59,780 nucleotides of DNA from an uncultured Prevotellaceae bacterium (lineage in GTDB: Bacteria > Bacteroidota > Bacteroidia > Bacteroidales > Bacteroidaceae). The translations under genes were made by a program, and so were the position numbers. Location of the stretch: positions 1 to 59,780 of the forward strand of contig CADCFA010000027.1 of NCBI GenBank assembly GCA_902800595.1, given 5' to 3'. Position 1 is the stretch's first letter; every line of letters begins with the position of its first letter. Below the pieces are notes generated by a model, which searched no databases, was not told where the DNA came from, and was given only the letters and a program-made list of their open reading frames with translations. Shown here one piece after another: positions 25,297 to 35,426 of the stretch.

Positions 25297-26733
25297 ATGA
25301 AAAGAACAAAGATTATTGATGTGCTGAAAAGCACAGAATATGGTAAGGACATCTGCGTGAAGGGCTGGGTGCGCACGCATCGCAGCTCTAAGGCAGTTGA
25401 CTTTATCGCCCTCAACGACGGATCTACTATCAAGAATGTTCAGATTGTCGTTGATCCCACTAAGTTTGACGAGCAGGTATTGAAGGACATAACGACAGGT
25501 GCCTGCATCTGTGCTGAGGGTACACTGGTTGAGAGCCAGGGTGCAGGTCAGTCGTCAGAGATCCAGGCCACCAAGCTTGAGGTCTATGGACTCTGTGGCA
25601 ACGACTACCCGATGCAGAAGAAGGGACAGAGCTTTGAGGTGATGCGTAAGAATGCCCACATGCGTCTGCGTACCAATACCTTTGGCGCTGTGATGCGTAT
25701 CCGTCACAATATGGCGATGGCAATCCATACCTATTTCCATGAGCATGGCTTCTACTATTTCCATACACCGCTGATTACTGCCAGCGACTGTGAGGGAGCA
25801 GGCAACATGTTCCAGGTGACTACCAAGAACCTCTACGATCTGAAGAAGGATGAGCAGGGTAAGATTATCTACGATGACGATTTTTTTGGTGAGCAGACCT
25901 CACTGACGGTATCTGGTCAACTTGAGGGTGAGCTTGGTGCTACAGCTCTTGGTGCTATCTATACCTTCGGACCTACTTTCCGTGCAGAGAATTCTAACAC
26001 ACCACGTCACTTGGCAGAGTTTTGGATGGTGGAGCCTGAGGTGGCCTTTCTGGATCAGGAAGAGCTGATGGATCTCGAAGAGGACTTTATCAAGTACTGC
26101 GTGCGCTGGGCACTCGACAACTGTAAGGACGACCTGCAGTTCCTGAATCAGATGATTGATAAGACGCTGATTGAGCGTCTGGAGGGTGTGCTGAAGGATA
26201 CCTTCGTGCGTCTGCCTTATACTGAGGGTATCAACATCCTGCAGGAGGCTATCAAGAACGGTAAGAAGTTTGAGTTCCCCTGCAACTGGGGTGATGACCT
26301 CGCTTCAGAGCACGAGCGCTATCTCGTGGAGGAGCACTTCAAGAAACCTGTGATCATGACAGACTACCCCCGTGCCTTCAAGTCGTTCTATATGAAGCAG
26401 AACGAGCAGCAGGGTGAGGGTAGCATCGGTTACAAGGGTGCTGTGGCTCCTGGTCCTACGATGCAGGGCACCGATGTGCTGTTCCCGCAGATCGGTGAGA
26501 TTATCGGTGGGTCTGTCCGTGAGGAGAACTACGACAAGCTGATGGCTGAGATTGAGCGCCGTGAGATGGATAAGACACATCTGTGGTGGTATATTGATAC
26601 CCGTCGCTGGGGTACCTGTCCGCATGCTGGTTTCGGCTTGGGCTTTGAGCGCCTTATCTTGTTCGTAACAGGTATGCAGAACATCCGCGACGTGATTCCG
26701 TTCCCAAGAACACCGAAGAGCGCAGAGTTCTAA
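25297..26733 (+). CDS. asnS: Asparaginyl-tRNA synthetase
   Basis: 478 residues. The N-terminal OB fold ([21 protein letters not shown], residues 21-41) binds the anticodon. The class II catalytic domain shows motif 2 in [20 protein letters not shown] and motif 3 in [15 protein letters not shown] near the C-terminus. It charges tRNA-Asn. The length and motifs fit AsnRS rather than non-discriminating AspRS. It is the third gene of the purB transcript and is followed by an inverted repeat. Confidence 0.96.
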   Translation: MKRTKIIDVLKSTEYGKDICVKGWVRTHRSSKAVDFIALNDGSTIKNVQIVVDPTKFDEQVLKDITTGACICAEGTLVESQGAGQSSEIQATKLEVYGLCGNDYPMQKKGQSFEVMRKNAHMRLRTNTFGAVMRIRHNMAMAIHTYFHEHGFYYFHTPLITASDCEGAGNMFQVTTKNLYDLKKDEQGKIIYDDDFFGEQTSLTVSGQLEGELGATALGAIYTFGPTFRAENSNTPRHLAEFWMVEPEVAFLDQEELMDLEEDFIKYCVRWALDNCKDDLQFLNQMIDKTLIERLEGVLKDTFVRLPYTEGINILQEAIKNGKKFEFPCNWGDDLASEHERYLVEEHFKKPVIMTDYPRAFKSFYMKQNEQQGEGSIGYKGAVAPGPTMQGTDVLFPQIGEIIGGSVREENYDKLMAEIERREMDKTHLWWYIDTRRWGTCPHAGFGLGFERLILFVTGMQNIRDVIPFPRTPKSAEF

Positions 26734-26750
26734 GGTAAGATTCTATAAAG

Positions 26751-26791
26751 ACGAGGTACGTAGGTCGAAGGTGTCGAGCTACGTACCTCGT
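26751..26791. terminator. 13-base perfect inverted repeat between convergent asnS and cvfB
   Basis: ACGAGGTACGTAG (26751-26763) pairs perfectly with CTACGTACCTCGT (26779-26791) around a 15-base loop. There is no T-run on either side, so it may terminate poorly, stabilise 3' ends, or bind a protein. Confidence 0.5.
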
Positions 26792-26812
26792 TATGTTGGG
26801 GCTACGGAGTCT

Positions 26813-27655
26813 CTATTTGAGACGGATTCCCTCCTCTTCGATGATGATCAGCCTGCGCTTGTAGAGATCACCAACTGCTTTCTTGTAAGCTTTCTTCGAC
26901 ACCTGGAAACGATCGTAGATCAGTTCGGCAGGTGACTTGTCGCCCAGGTTGCAATAGCCGTCGTTCTCATAGAGATAGCGCAGCAGCACTTCCGCAAAGT
27001 CGAGTGTCTGCTGGCGTCCTGTCTGCTGAAGCACGATGTCGATTTTGCCATCCTGACGTACATGATCCACGTAAGCCTTCATCCTCATGCCGCTGTGCAA
27101 GGGCTGGAAAATCTGATTCTCGAAGATCAATCCCTGAAACTTGTTGTTGATGATAACCTTGAAGCCGAGATCGGTCTTCTGCCAAACCAAGATGTCCACT
27201 TCTGCACCATGCTGAAGTGAAGGCAGGTCGTTGATGGTTGGAACGCAGAGATATTTCTCTACCTTAGCAGTGGCCATCAGACGGTAGCTGTCTTCATCAA
27301 TCTTGATGTAAACGATATAACTGTGGTCCTGCTCCATCCGCTTCTTCTGCTCGCGGAAGGGACAGAAGAGATCCTTCATCAGTCCCCATTTCAGAAAAGC
27401 TCCAAACTGATTCACCCACGCCACTTGAAGGTAGGCAAACTCGCCCACCTTGGCGTAAGGACGCTCTGTAGTGGCTACAGGGCGTTCTTCCTGATCAAGA
27501 TAGAGAAACACCTCTATCTCGTCACCAATATGCATATCTTTTGTTACGTAGCGCTGGGGAAGAAGAATCTCGCCTTCCTCACCACCGTCAAGATACAGGC
27601 CGAAATCTACCGACTTGACAATCTTTAAAGTATTATAGTCTCCGAGGGATAGCAT
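26813..27655 (-). CDS. CvfB/YitL-type S1 RNA-binding protein
   Basis: 280 residues with tandem S1-like OB folds and a C-terminal winged helix. The start [19 protein letters not shown] followed by [13 protein letters not shown] is typical of the family; [24 protein letters not shown] is the winged helix. It binds RNA; in Firmicutes the homologue influences virulence gene expression. The start at 27655 overlaps the ABC ATPase gene by 31 bases. The overlap is accepted because the family N-terminus aligns there. Confidence 0.88.
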   Translation of the reverse strand: MLSLGDYNTLKIVKSVDFGLYLDGGEEGEILLPQRYVTKDMHIGDEIEVFLYLDQEERPVATTERPYAKVGEFAYLQVAWVNQFGAFLKWGLMKDLFCPFREQKKRMEQDHSYIVYIKIDEDSYRLMATAKVEKYLCVPTINDLPSLQHGAEVDILVWQKTDLGFKVIINNKFQGLIFENQIFQPLHSGMRMKAYVDHVRQDGKIDIVLQQTGRQQTLDFAEVLLRYLYENDGYCNLGDKSPAELIYDRFQVSKKAYKKAVGDLYKRRLIIIEEEGIRLK

Positions 27656-28299
27656 ATTTGTCCGTCTTTTAGGTGAATAGTACGATCTGTGATAGCCGCC
27701 AGTCCCTCATCGTGTGTCACGATCACAAAGGTCTGTCCGAACTGGTCGCGCAAGTCGAAAAACAGCTGGTGCAGTTCCTCTTTGTTCTTGGTGTCAAGAG
27801 AACCTGAAGGTTCATCTGCCAGAATCACGGCAGGATGGTTCACTAAGGCACGTGCCACTGCGATGCGCTGTTTCTCACCACCCGAGAGTTCATTGGGCTT
27901 ATGCGAAGCGCGATCCGAGAGTTTCATAAAGGCCAGCAGCTCCTCAGCTCTTTGGCGGGCCTGTTTGTGGGAAGCGCCTGCGATATAGGCTGGTATCATG
28001 ATGTTCTCGATAGCTGTAAACTCTGGGAGCAGTTGATGAAACTGGAACACGAATCCGATATGCTGGTTGCGGAAATCAGACAGATGTTTCTGGCTGAGGC
28101 GTGTCACGTCGATGTTGTTGATCTGTATCGATCCGGTATCCGGGCGATCCAGGGTACCGATTATTTGCAGGAGTGTAGTCTTACCAGCACCGCTGGGACC
28201 CACGATACTTACGACTTCGCCCTTGCCGATGTGTAGGTCAATGCCTTTCAGCACCTGCAGCGAGCCGAAACTCTTGGTAATATTCTTTATATCAATCAT
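27625..28299 (-). CDS. ABC transporter ATPase of the LolD/MacB type
   Basis: 224 residues. Walker [13 protein letters not shown] (about residues 34-45), Q-loop in [17 protein letters not shown], signature LSGGEKQR (about 139), Walker [13 protein letters not shown] and H-loop VTHD. The length and Q-loop region match LolD, which energises lipoprotein release from the inner membrane, but MacB-like ATPases look similar and no permease gene is adjacent. The start at 28299 is preceded by an 8-base repeat spacer. Confidence 0.87.
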   Translation of the reverse strand: MIDIKNITKSFGSLQVLKGIDLHIGKGEVVSIVGPSGAGKTTLLQIIGTLDRPDTGSIQINNIDVTRLSQKHLSDFRNQHIGFVFQFHQLLPEFTAIENIMIPAYIAGASHKQARQRAEELLAFMKLSDRASHKPNELSGGEKQRIAVARALVNHPAVILADEPSGSLDTKNKEELHQLFFDLRDQFGQTFVIVTHDEGLAAITDRTIHLKDGQICYPSETIIL

Positions 28300-28339
28300 A
28301 ACTTCAATCTTTCAGTCTTTCATTTTTTCATTTCTTCAT
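28300..28339 (-). repeat. Five 8-base units with phased TGA upstream of the ABC ATPase gene
   Basis: On the minus strand AATGAAGA, AATGAAAA, AATGAAAG, ACTGAAAG, ATTGAAGT, directly abutting the ATG. Each unit contains TGA; an 8-base period puts TGA in all three frames. The antiporter stop codon is one of them. Confidence 0.7.
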
Positions 28340-30466
28340 TTTCTTCCTCTCATGTATCCAGCGCGAGATGTTTGCATAGATGCTATTCTCCTCATGGTGC
28401 TGAGCCTCAGTGAAACTCATGCGCTCTTCCTTCTGCACACCAAACTGGTCGGGGAAGATAATCATCAGGTTCTTGCCTGAGAAGTGCTTCTGCAGCTCAT
28501 CAGGCAGTCGTTCCAAGGCATTCTTATACGAGATGGTGCCTTTACGGGCAGTCACCACCACGAAGAGATGATCCTCGGAAATATCTGCAGCCAGTTGAGG
28601 CAATTCGTTCCAGTGTCCCATCTGGGTATATTCGGCTCTCACGTTGGGATGACGGTTGTTGATATACTCAGCAATGAGTGTCAGCGACTCCTGACGTCCA
28701 TGGAACTGAATACGGCAATCCAGCTGTCCTGCCAGTCGGCTCAGTCTCTCCAGCCATCGGTGGAACCCAGGCTCGAACTCTGCCCTTGAGGGCACAGCCA
28801 CCCTGATGCGCCTCAACGTGTTCATGGGCTGCACAAACCGGGTGAGAATGATCTGGCGGTTCAGACCATTATACAAGCTCTGGATGAACTCACCCCAGAA
28901 CCTTGGATTGATGTCCGTATGCACGTGCATTCCCATGATAATCTCCGAGCAGGCAAACTCGCGGAAAGCGTGTTTGATGCCGTTGGCGATGTTCGTTGCC
29001 AGACGCACCTGGGTCTGAACCCTCACATCCGAAGCACTGGCCTGCTGCTGCAGCCGCTCCAGAAGGCGCAGTCCCTGTTCGCGAGAGGTGTTACTGTTTT
29101 GATCGTCATATACCACATTCAGTGCCACCAGTTCCCTGTTCAGTCGCTGGTTGCGTATCGTGATAGCCAGTGAGAGCAGTTGTGGCGCGATCTCAGGATA
29201 CTTTACGCAGATCAGTATCTTCTCATCGTCCTCTCCAATTGTGACGTCATAGCGCAGATGGCTCTTCTCCTGGATGATAATCTGCTTGGCGGCATGCTGT
29301 GTCATGAGGGTACTGATGATACAGGTGAAGAGTATCATCATCACCACACCGTTGAGCATAATGTCATTCATCAGATAGACACCTGGCGACACCTCCAGGC
29401 GCATGCCCACCAGTACCATCGCAATCGCACCAGCCGCATGAGCAGAGGTCAGACCAAACATGATATGTCCATCAGCCTTAGTGAAACGGAATAGCAGACT
29501 GCATACGTAGGCAGCAACAGCCTTTCCGAAGGTGCCGAAGAACACGATGAGGAATACTGTCCAAACCATGTCGATACCAGAGAAGATGGTTCCCACATTG
29601 ATGAGCATACCCACACCAATCAGGAAGTAGGGGATGAACAGGGCGTTGCCGATAAACTCGATGCGGTTCATCAGTGGTGACACCTTGGGGATATACCTGT
29701 TCAGTATCAGACCGGAGAAGAAGGCACCAAAGATTCCCTCGATACCAATCAGTGAGGTGAGGGCTGCACTGAGGAACATCACCCCTAACACGAAGATATA
29801 CTGCATCACGGCATCGCTATAGCGGCGAAGGAAATAGCGTGTCAGTTTGGGGATCAGGTAAATACTTCCTATACAGAAAACTGCGAATTTCAAGATGAAG
29901 TCTATCCAGAACAACCAGTTGCTGTCCTTGCTGAACGAGCCCGACAGTGCCGCCAGCATCACCAATGCCATGAACAGCGAGATCATCGATGACCCTACAC
30001 TCAGACTCACACTCAGGTGCTTCTGCAGTCCATAGCGCCCGATGATGGGATAGGCTATCAGGGTGTTGGATGCCATGATACAGCCCAGCAGGAACGAGGC
30101 GGAACCGGAATAGCCCAAAAAGGTAATGGCCATCACATAGGTGAGGATTAGTGGTATGAAACAGGTGAGCAGTCCGAATATCATAAACTGTCGCGAGTGT
30201 TTCTTCACACCCTCCATGTCCATCTCCAGTCCAGCCAGGAACATGATATAGTAGAGCCCCACGCGCCCGAAGAGCTCAAAGGAGTTGTCGCGCTCCAGAA
30301 TGTTGAAGCCGTATTGTCCGATGGCGACACCTGCCAGTACCATTCCGATGATATGCGGGATGCGCAGTTTGCTCATGACGATAGGAGCAAACAGGATAAT
30401 CATCAGCACCACAAAGAACACCAGTGTGGGGTCGGTAATTGGGAAATATGCAGATAATAGTGTCAT
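28328..30466 (-). CDS. Cation:proton antiporter (CPA2 type) with C-terminal stress-protein-like domains
   Basis: 712 residues from ATG 30466. About 12 transmembrane segments occupy residues 1-400 ([34 protein letters not shown], and [20 protein letters not shown] carry family features). A large cytosolic region (about 410-700) resembles two universal-stress-protein-like folds ([39 protein letters not shown]). It exchanges Na+ or K+ for H+. The open frame runs on to 30907, but that part is antisense to asd and non-homologous. The -7 box is 8 bases from the ATG. Confidence 0.88.
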   Translation of the reverse strand: MTLLSAYFPITDPTLVFFVVLMIILFAPIVMSKLRIPHIIGMVLAGVAIGQYGFNILERDNSFELFGRVGLYYIMFLAGLEMDMEGVKKHSRQFMIFGLLTCFIPLILTYVMAITFLGYSGSASFLLGCIMASNTLIAYPIIGRYGLQKHLSVSLSVGSSMISLFMALVMLAALSGSFSKDSNWLFWIDFILKFAVFCIGSIYLIPKLTRYFLRRYSDAVMQYIFVLGVMFLSAALTSLIGIEGIFGAFFSGLILNRYIPKVSPLMNRIEFIGNALFIPYFLIGVGMLINVGTIFSGIDMVWTVFLIVFFGTFGKAVAAYVCSLLFRFTKADGHIMFGLTSAHAAGAIAMVLVGMRLEVSPGVYLMNDIMLNGVVMMILFTCIISTLMTQHAAKQIIIQEKSHLRYDVTIGEDDEKILICVKYPEIAPQLLSLAITIRNQRLNRELVALNVVYDDQNSNTSREQGLRLLERLQQQASASDVRVQTQVRLATNIANGIKHAFREFACSEIIMGMHVHTDINPRFWGEFIQSLYNGLNRQIILTRFVQPMNTLRRIRVAVPSRAEFEPGFHRWLERLSRLAGQLDCRIQFHGRQESLTLIAEYINNRHPNVRAEYTQMGHWNELPQLAADISEDHLFVVVTARKGTISYKNALERLPDELQKHFSGKNLMIIFPDQFGVQKEERMSFTEAQHHEENSIYANISRWIHERKKMKK

Positions 30467-30474
30467 TTCTGCTG

Positions 30475-30482
30475 CAAAGTTA
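30475..30482 (-). promoter_or_regulatory. -7 box (TAACTTTG) of the antiporter operon, touching the asd remnant
   Basis: TAACTTTG on the minus strand ends 8 bases before the antiporter ATG. Its -33 region would fall inside asd coding sequence, which is unusual and suggests that the natural divergent promoter region has been shortened. Confidence 0.45.
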
Positions 30483-31471
30483 GTGGAGCCGTAGGACAGG
30501 AGTTTCTGCGGATTCTTGATGAGAGGAATTTCCCCATGGATGAACTGGTGTTGTTTGGTTCTGAGCGTAGCGCAGGTAGAAAATATACCTTCAAGGGAAA
30601 AGAGATCGAAGTGAAGCTGCTCCAGCATAATGATGATTTCAAGGATGTGGACATTGCCTTCACCAGTGCAGGTGCTGGCACATCTAAGGAATTTGCAGAG
30701 ACCATCACCAAGTATGGTGCCGTGATGATCGACAATTCCAGCGCTTTCCGTATGGACGACGATGTTCCCTTGGTAGTGCCGGAGTGCAATGCAGAGGATG
30801 CTCTGAATCGTCCGCGTGGCATCATTGCCAATCCTAACTGTACCACCATCATGATGGTAGTGGTGCTTCAGCCTCTGGAGCAGATCTCCCACATTAAGCG
30901 CATCCATGTGTCGAGCTATCAGAGTGCTTCAGGTGCCGGCGCCGCAGCGATGGCAGAGCTGCAGCAGCAGTATAAGGAGATGGTAGAAGAGGGTGAGGTA
31001 AAGACCATCAAGAAGTTTGCCCACCAGCTGGCCTATAATGTGATACCTCAGATCGACGTTTTCCAGCCTAACGGCTACACGAAGGAGGAGATGAAGATGT
31101 ATAATGAGACCCGTAAGATCATGCATACTGATGCCAAGTGCTCAGCGATGTGTGTGCGTGTCAGCTCGTTGCGCTCTCACTCAGAGAGTGTGTGGATCGA
31201 GACGGAGAAACCCATCAGCGTGGAAGAGGCTCAGAAGGCGATTGCCGCTGCACCTGGCTGTCAGCTGAAGGACGATCCTGCGACCTTAACCTATCCGATG
31301 CCTCTGGAGACTGCTGGCAAGGATGATATCTATGTAGGTCGTGTCCGTAAGGACCTCTCTGACGAGAATGGTCTTACCTTCTGGCTCTCAGGCGACCAGA
31401 TCCGTAAGGGTGCTGCCCTGAATGCTGTTCAGATTGCAGAGTACCTGATAAAAGTAGGAAATGTTAAGTAA
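30476..31471 (+). pseudogene. asd: Aspartate-semialdehyde dehydrogenase lacking its start and nucleotide loop
   Basis: The frame from 30476 reads [20 protein letters not shown] before the first ATG at 30536. Family members begin [16 protein letters not shown], so the start codon is gone and about five residues of the NADP-binding loop are missing. From 30536 the enzyme is normal: [10 protein letters not shown], the catalytic cysteine in PNCTTIM (about residue 102 of the ATG frame), [13 protein letters not shown] and the C-terminal [20 protein letters not shown]. It would make aspartate semialdehyde for Lys, Thr, Met and DAP. An ATG-30536 product would lack the cofactor loop. The next gene overlaps by 11 bases. 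Confidence 0.8.
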
Positions 31472-31937
31472 GTTAAAGTATCTGTATAGGGCAGTCTTTA
31501 TGGCTGCCCTATTATGCCTGTTTAGCTGTTCAGGTGGTGACGACGATGGTCGCCGCTTGGGTGAAGAGATTGTCGGTACCTGGCAGCGTGGCTGGGGTGA
31601 AGGTGACATCATCATTGAAGGTGATCCTGATGTAAAGCCCGGCAACCTCACCTACGACCTCTTCTATTTCTATGGGGATGGCAGCTACAACGGCATGGTT
31701 CGCAAAGGCTCCTTCCTCACGGTAGATACGGAGGGGGAGATGATTTTCGAGGGCACGTTCCAGTGTGACAACAACAATCTGAAGCTGGACTGCGTCAATA
31801 GCGAAGGTGAGTCTCGTAAGATTCTGGCTCAGGTCTTGTCTTTCACAGACAAGGAGATGCAGATACGTTACGTTAACGATGAGTACGATGTCACCGTTAC
31901 CGTCATCATCCGCAAGGTTTCTGATTCCGTTAAGTAA
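31461..31937 (+). CDS. Putative surface lipoprotein, lipocalin-like
   Basis: 158 residues. Signal peptide II with lipobox LFSC (cysteine about residue 23), followed by SGGDDDG, an acidic stretch like the Bacteroidetes lipoprotein surface-export signal. The mature part looks like a small beta-barrel or lipocalin-like domain ([13 protein letters not shown], then [10 protein letters not shown]). It overlaps the end of asd by 11 bases, so it is translated from the same message. No specific function can be assigned. Confidence 0.75.
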   Translation: MLSKLKYLYRAVFMAALLCLFSCSGGDDDGRRLGEEIVGTWQRGWGEGDIIIEGDPDVKPGNLTYDLFYFYGDGSYNGMVRKGSFLTVDTEGEMIFEGTFQCDNNNLKLDCVNSEGESRKILAQVLSFTDKEMQIRYVNDEYDVTVTVIIRKVSDSVK

Positions 31938-31944
31938 GTTTTTC

Positions 31945-31965
31945 CTTATTCCTTATTCCTCATCC
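31945..31965 (-). repeat. Three heptads with phased stops at the end of the DUF4249 gene
   Basis: On the minus strand GGATGAG, GAATAAG, GAATAAG. Stop triplets TGA, TAA, TAA lie 7 bases apart and so cover three frames; the middle one is the gene's own stop. Confidence 0.5.
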
Positions 31966-32762
31966 TCTACGTCTGCCTCATAGAACTGGCAGTCGTAGGT
32001 GATTTGGCTGTAGGCTGAGAAGTAGCCCAGGCATCCTCCGGTGAAGTTGGGCAGAGGGTTGGTGCCTGTATTGTCCATGATCTGCATCGAGTAGAAGTAG
32101 TCGTATGATTTCTGGTCAATGGCTCGTATCTCAATGTGCAGTCTGTCGCCGTCAATCAGCAGGTCTTTGTCGTCGCTGCCTTCACGCGCAAAGCTGAAGA
32201 GCTGTTGCAGTTCGCTGTTTGGATTCTGGTCGTCACGTTTCACAGCCCAGCGATAGCCAGTACCGTTGCGGTAGATGTGCATGAAGTACCAGTTGTCTTC
32301 ATTGGGGATATCCTGCAGCATCAGCTCTCCCATCTGGTAGTTCTCCGTCACAATCTTCTTCCTGATAAAGCGGAAGCTGTTCATCTTTGGCATTTTCTGC
32401 ATGACGGAACTTGAGGTGAAATGGTTGTCGTCGAACGTGATGTCGATAGTATATTCCACACCAGGCACACCTTTCGCTGAGGCTCTGTAGAAGCCGTTTC
32501 TCGTGTAGGTGAGGGTGTTCACACTACCGTCACTGCCAGTCACTACCACCTTTGCCCTATCGATATCGCTTTGTGTCGAGTTATCATCCATGTTGTTTGT
32601 CTCACTGATGCGTGCCTCCATGCCGTCGTTCGACACCGATGCCTCTACCACGTAGATGGGAGCCACCTGATGGTAGTCTATTTCAATGTCTTTCTTGCAG
32701 GAGGTTCCAAGAAGTGCGAAGCATCCCAGAACGCTTATTAGAATCAGTTGATGATATCTCAT
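31953..32762 (-). CDS. DUF4249 family lipoprotein
   Basis: 269 residues. Lipobox LLGTSC (cysteine about residue 22) followed by KKDIEIDY. The mature protein has the DUF4249 layout: an N-terminal beta-sandwich with VVEASVSNDG and ARISETNN, and a C-terminal half with SYDYFYSMQ and GGCLGYFSAYS. DUF4249 genes nearly always follow a TonB-dependent receptor in Bacteroidetes; the stop-to-start gap here is 6 bases. It is probably the surface lipoprotein partner of that receptor. Ligand unknown. Confidence 0.88.
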   Translation of the reverse strand: MRYHQLILISVLGCFALLGTSCKKDIEIDYHQVAPIYVVEASVSNDGMEARISETNNMDDNSTQSDIDRAKVVVTGSDGSVNTLTYTRNGFYRASAKGVPGVEYTIDITFDDNHFTSSSVMQKMPKMNSFRFIRKKIVTENYQMGELMLQDIPNEDNWYFMHIYRNGTGYRWAVKRDDQNPNSELQQLFSFAREGSDDKDLLIDGDRLHIEIRAIDQKSYDYFYSMQIMDNTGTNPLPNFTGGCLGYFSAYSQITYDCQFYEADVEDEE

Positions 32763-32768
32763 GTTTCC

Positions 32769-34829
32769 TTAGAATTTAATGTTGAATGATACTGACGGCA
32801 CGATGCCGAAGAGACTGTATTGCACAGCACGGGTGCGTGCGCCGTTGTCGCTGTCCTCGAAGTTAATCAGGAACGGGTTGTAACGGTTATAGAGGTTGTA
32901 GATGCCGATCACCCACTGGCGAGTCACCTTCTGTCCCTTCTTTGTCCATGAGGCACTCAAGTCCAGACGATGGTAGTCTGGTGCACGATAGCCGTTACGC
33001 TCTGCGTAGTAATAGATCCAGTTGTCGATGATCTGATACTTGCTACTGGGAGCCGTAAAGGCCTGTCCGCTGTTGAACACCCATGCTGCATTCAGTGTCC
33101 AGCGGTCTGTGAGCTGATAAGCGGCAACGATGTTGACATCATGCCTTCTGTCGTTGTTGGCATCATACCAGTTGCCGTTGTTGATGCCGTCGATCCTCGT
33201 CTTCGACCACGCCAGTGTGTAGGCGATCCATCCCGTCAGTCTGCCTAAGTTCTTACGGGCGCAGAACTCCATACCGTAGCTCTTTCCCTCGCCGGCCAGT
33301 ATCAGGCGCTCCAGCTCTATCTCACTGCTGAAGCTCTTGCCGTCGCGATAGTCGAGCACGTTGTCAATCTTCCTGTAATAGCCCTCCAACGAGAAGTCAT
33401 AGGCCTGGCTTGAGCTCATCATATAGATACCTGCACTCACCTGATCTGCGACCTCGGGCTTGAAGAGGTTGCTGCTGATGGCATAGCGGTCGAAGGGGGT
33501 AGAGGTGCTCTGGTTCCTCAGGGCGTGTATGTTCTGTGAGGTTCTGGCGTAGCCCAACTTGATGCTGGTCTGATTCGAAGTCTTGATGTTGACGCTGGCT
33601 CTGGGCTCCAGCACCTTGTGGGTGGTCACAATCTCATTGCGCTTGTAGTTGTAGTACCAGCCGATGTTGCCGTCGGGCTCGATGTCGTAATAGAGTGAGC
33701 CTCCTAGGGGTGAGAAGAGGTTCAGGCGAAGACCAGCCGATAGGGAGAGGGCGTTTGAGAACTTGAATTCGCCGTTCAGCCAGAAGGCATTCTCCCAGGC
33801 TCTTCGCTCTTCTTTGCCGTATTTGTTCACTACCTGCCATTCAGCAGACTTCACATTCATCAGTGTTGACTGGAAACCTATTTTGAGTTTCTGCTCACCG
33901 ATGTTGATATTGAAGTCCTGGCGCAGGCTTCCCTGCCGGATATGTCCCTTGTACCAGAGGTTCATTCCTACGAAATCCACGCCATTGTCATTCTGATAGC
34001 CACTATAATATAAGGTGGTCTGCGAGTTGGATCCCCCGTTGAAGTGGTGCAGCCATTTCAGACTTCCCATCAGGTTGCTCCAGCGGATGTCCACCATCTT
34101 GTCAACCGCAGTGCGGTCGTAGCCGGTGAAGAAAGTCAGAAACAGCTGATTGCGCTTGCTGAGGGTCCAGTCAAGCTTCGCGTTCACATCATAGAAGTAG
34201 AGGGTGTTATGCCTGAAGTCGGGCACCATCTTTAGAAACAAGTCCATATACGTGCGTCTGGCTGTAATGAGGAAGGAGGCCTTGTTCTTCACGATAGGAC
34301 CTTCTAAGGTGCCCTTCGCGGCCAGCAGACCGATGGAGGCTCCACCATGATAGCTCTGTTTGTTGCCTGTGCGCCCAATGATATCTAAGACAGCCGATGA
34401 GGCACCGCCAAACTGAGCAGGCAGCAGTCCCTTGTAAAGGGTAGCTCCTGCCAATGCGTCATCGTTGAAAGTAGAGAACAGACCACCCACGTGACCTACA
34501 TTGTAGATGGGCACATTGTCGAAGAGCACCAGATTCTGGGCTGACGTACCGCCACGCACCTGGAAGCTGCTGGAGGCGTCGCTCTCCGACTTTACGCCAG
34601 GCAGCCACTGGATTGAGCGCACGATATCGTTCTCGCCAAAGAGCTGTGGTGTCGCTGTCAGGTCCTCAATTTGTATCACCTCGGCACCCGTCTGCACATT
34701 CTGTATGCGCTGGCGCACGGAGTTTGAAGTCACCACCACCTCATCCAACTGCTCAGTGCGGATGGAGTCTTCTGTCTCAGGGATTGCTATTGCCAAACAG
34801 GCAGAAAGTATGATGTTAAGTGTTATCAT
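32769..34829 (-). CDS. TonB-dependent outer-membrane receptor
   Basis: 686 residues. Short signal sequence, then a TonB-box-like stretch (LDEVVVTS), the plug (LPGVKSESDASSSFQVRGGT, LVLFDNVPIYNVGHVGGLFS) and a 22-strand barrel ending in SVSFNIKF with terminal aromatic Phe. It lacks the N-terminal carboxypeptidase-like domain of about 90 residues common on such receptors next to DUF4249 genes. It imports an unknown ligand with energy from TonB-ExbBD. The ATG is only 5 bases downstream of the -7 box. Confidence 0.9.
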   Translation of the reverse strand: MITLNIILSACLAIAIPETEDSIRTEQLDEVVVTSNSVRQRIQNVQTGAEVIQIEDLTATPQLFGENDIVRSIQWLPGVKSESDASSSFQVRGGTSAQNLVLFDNVPIYNVGHVGGLFSTFNDDALAGATLYKGLLPAQFGGASSAVLDIIGRTGNKQSYHGGASIGLLAAKGTLEGPIVKNKASFLITARRTYMDLFLKMVPDFRHNTLYFYDVNAKLDWTLSKRNQLFLTFFTGYDRTAVDKMVDIRWSNLMGSLKWLHHFNGGSNSQTTLYYSGYQNDNGVDFVGMNLWYKGHIRQGSLRQDFNINIGEQKLKIGFQSTLMNVKSAEWQVVNKYGKEERRAWENAFWLNGEFKFSNALSLSAGLRLNLFSPLGGSLYYDIEPDGNIGWYYNYKRNEIVTTHKVLEPRASVNIKTSNQTSIKLGYARTSQNIHALRNQSTSTPFDRYAISSNLFKPEVADQVSAGIYMMSSSQAYDFSLEGYYRKIDNVLDYRDGKSFSSEIELERLILAGEGKSYGMEFCARKNLGRLTGWIAYTLAWSKTRIDGINNGNWYDANNDRRHDVNIVAAYQLTDRWTLNAAWVFNSGQAFTAPSSKYQIIDNWIYYYAERNGYRAPDYHRLDLSASWTKKGQKVTRQWVIGIYNLYNRYNPFLINFEDSDNGARTRAVQYSLFGIVPSVSFNIKF

Positions 34830-34834
34830 CTGTG

Positions 34835-34842
34835 CAAAGGTA
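34835..34842 (-). promoter_or_regulatory. -7 box (TACCTTTG) of the TonB receptor gene
   Basis: TACCTTTG on the minus strand, 5 bases from the ATG; the transcript may be effectively leaderless, or the start is further in. No clear -33. Confidence 0.5.
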
Positions 34843-34895
34843 CATAAAAAATGAGAAATAATAGCTCATAGACGAAAGAAATCGAAATATTTTCG

Positions 34896-34903
34896 TAAAT
34901 TTG
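34896..34903 (+). promoter_or_regulatory. -7 box (TAAATTTG) of the 34.9-kb lipoprotein gene
   Basis: TAAATTTG, 28 bases before the ATG at 34932; divergent from the TonB receptor promoter. Confidence 0.45.
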
Positions 34904-34931
34904 CCCCGAAAATGATTAAAAGAAGCATAAA

Positions 34932-35402
34932 ATGAAACAGTTTTTCCTTGCCTTGATGGCAGTTGTGGCACTTGGTGCCTGCAGTAATGAAGAGAAAGAT
35001 CTCACTTATCGTGGCCTCTCTATGGGCTTGCCGTTCCAGACTTTCTGTGACTCTCTGACAGCGCGCGGCTTTGCCGTTGACTCTGCTAAGACCGATTCCG
35101 CCTTTACCCGTGTGGTGATGGTCAATCCCAATGAGAAATTCCGCCTGATGCTGGCTCAGCAGGATGGTAAGCTGCTGGCTTTGCAGGAGAACTACCAGCT
35201 CTCTACCAACGACAGCACCCGTCAGATGTGGCAGCAGAAGCGCGATGAGTTTGAGAAGGAGCTTGACGCCTGGCCTAACATGCCGTTGCACGGCGACGAT
35301 CATAAGGTGGCTAGGTTCGAGGCAGATGGCGGATTCATCACAGTGACGCTCGAGAACACCTACACCCCCACGCTCCAAGTGCTTTACGAGGTAAATAAGT
35401 AA
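34932..35402 (+). CDS. Small putative lipoprotein, function unknown
   Basis: 156 residues with signal peptide and lipobox LGAC (cysteine about residue 17), followed by SNEEKD. The mature part has the segment YRGLSMGLPFQTFCDSLTARGF, which resembles a repeated small-domain pattern in Bacteroidetes envelope proteins, but I cannot name the family. Monocistronic, convergent with cdsA. Confidence 0.7.
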   Translation: MKQFFLALMAVVALGACSNEEKDLTYRGLSMGLPFQTFCDSLTARGFAVDSAKTDSAFTRVVMVNPNEKFRLMLAQQDGKLLALQENYQLSTNDSTRQMWQQKRDEFEKELDAWPNMPLHGDDHKVARFEADGGFITVTLENTYTPTLQVLYEVNK

Positions 35403-35426
35403 GCGGCTGATTGTATCTTCTGTAAT

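Noticed and set aside
30467-30907. N-terminal extension of the antiporter frame
   Set aside because: It lies antisense to asd and has no similarity to antiporters; the ATG at 30466 follows a -7 box.
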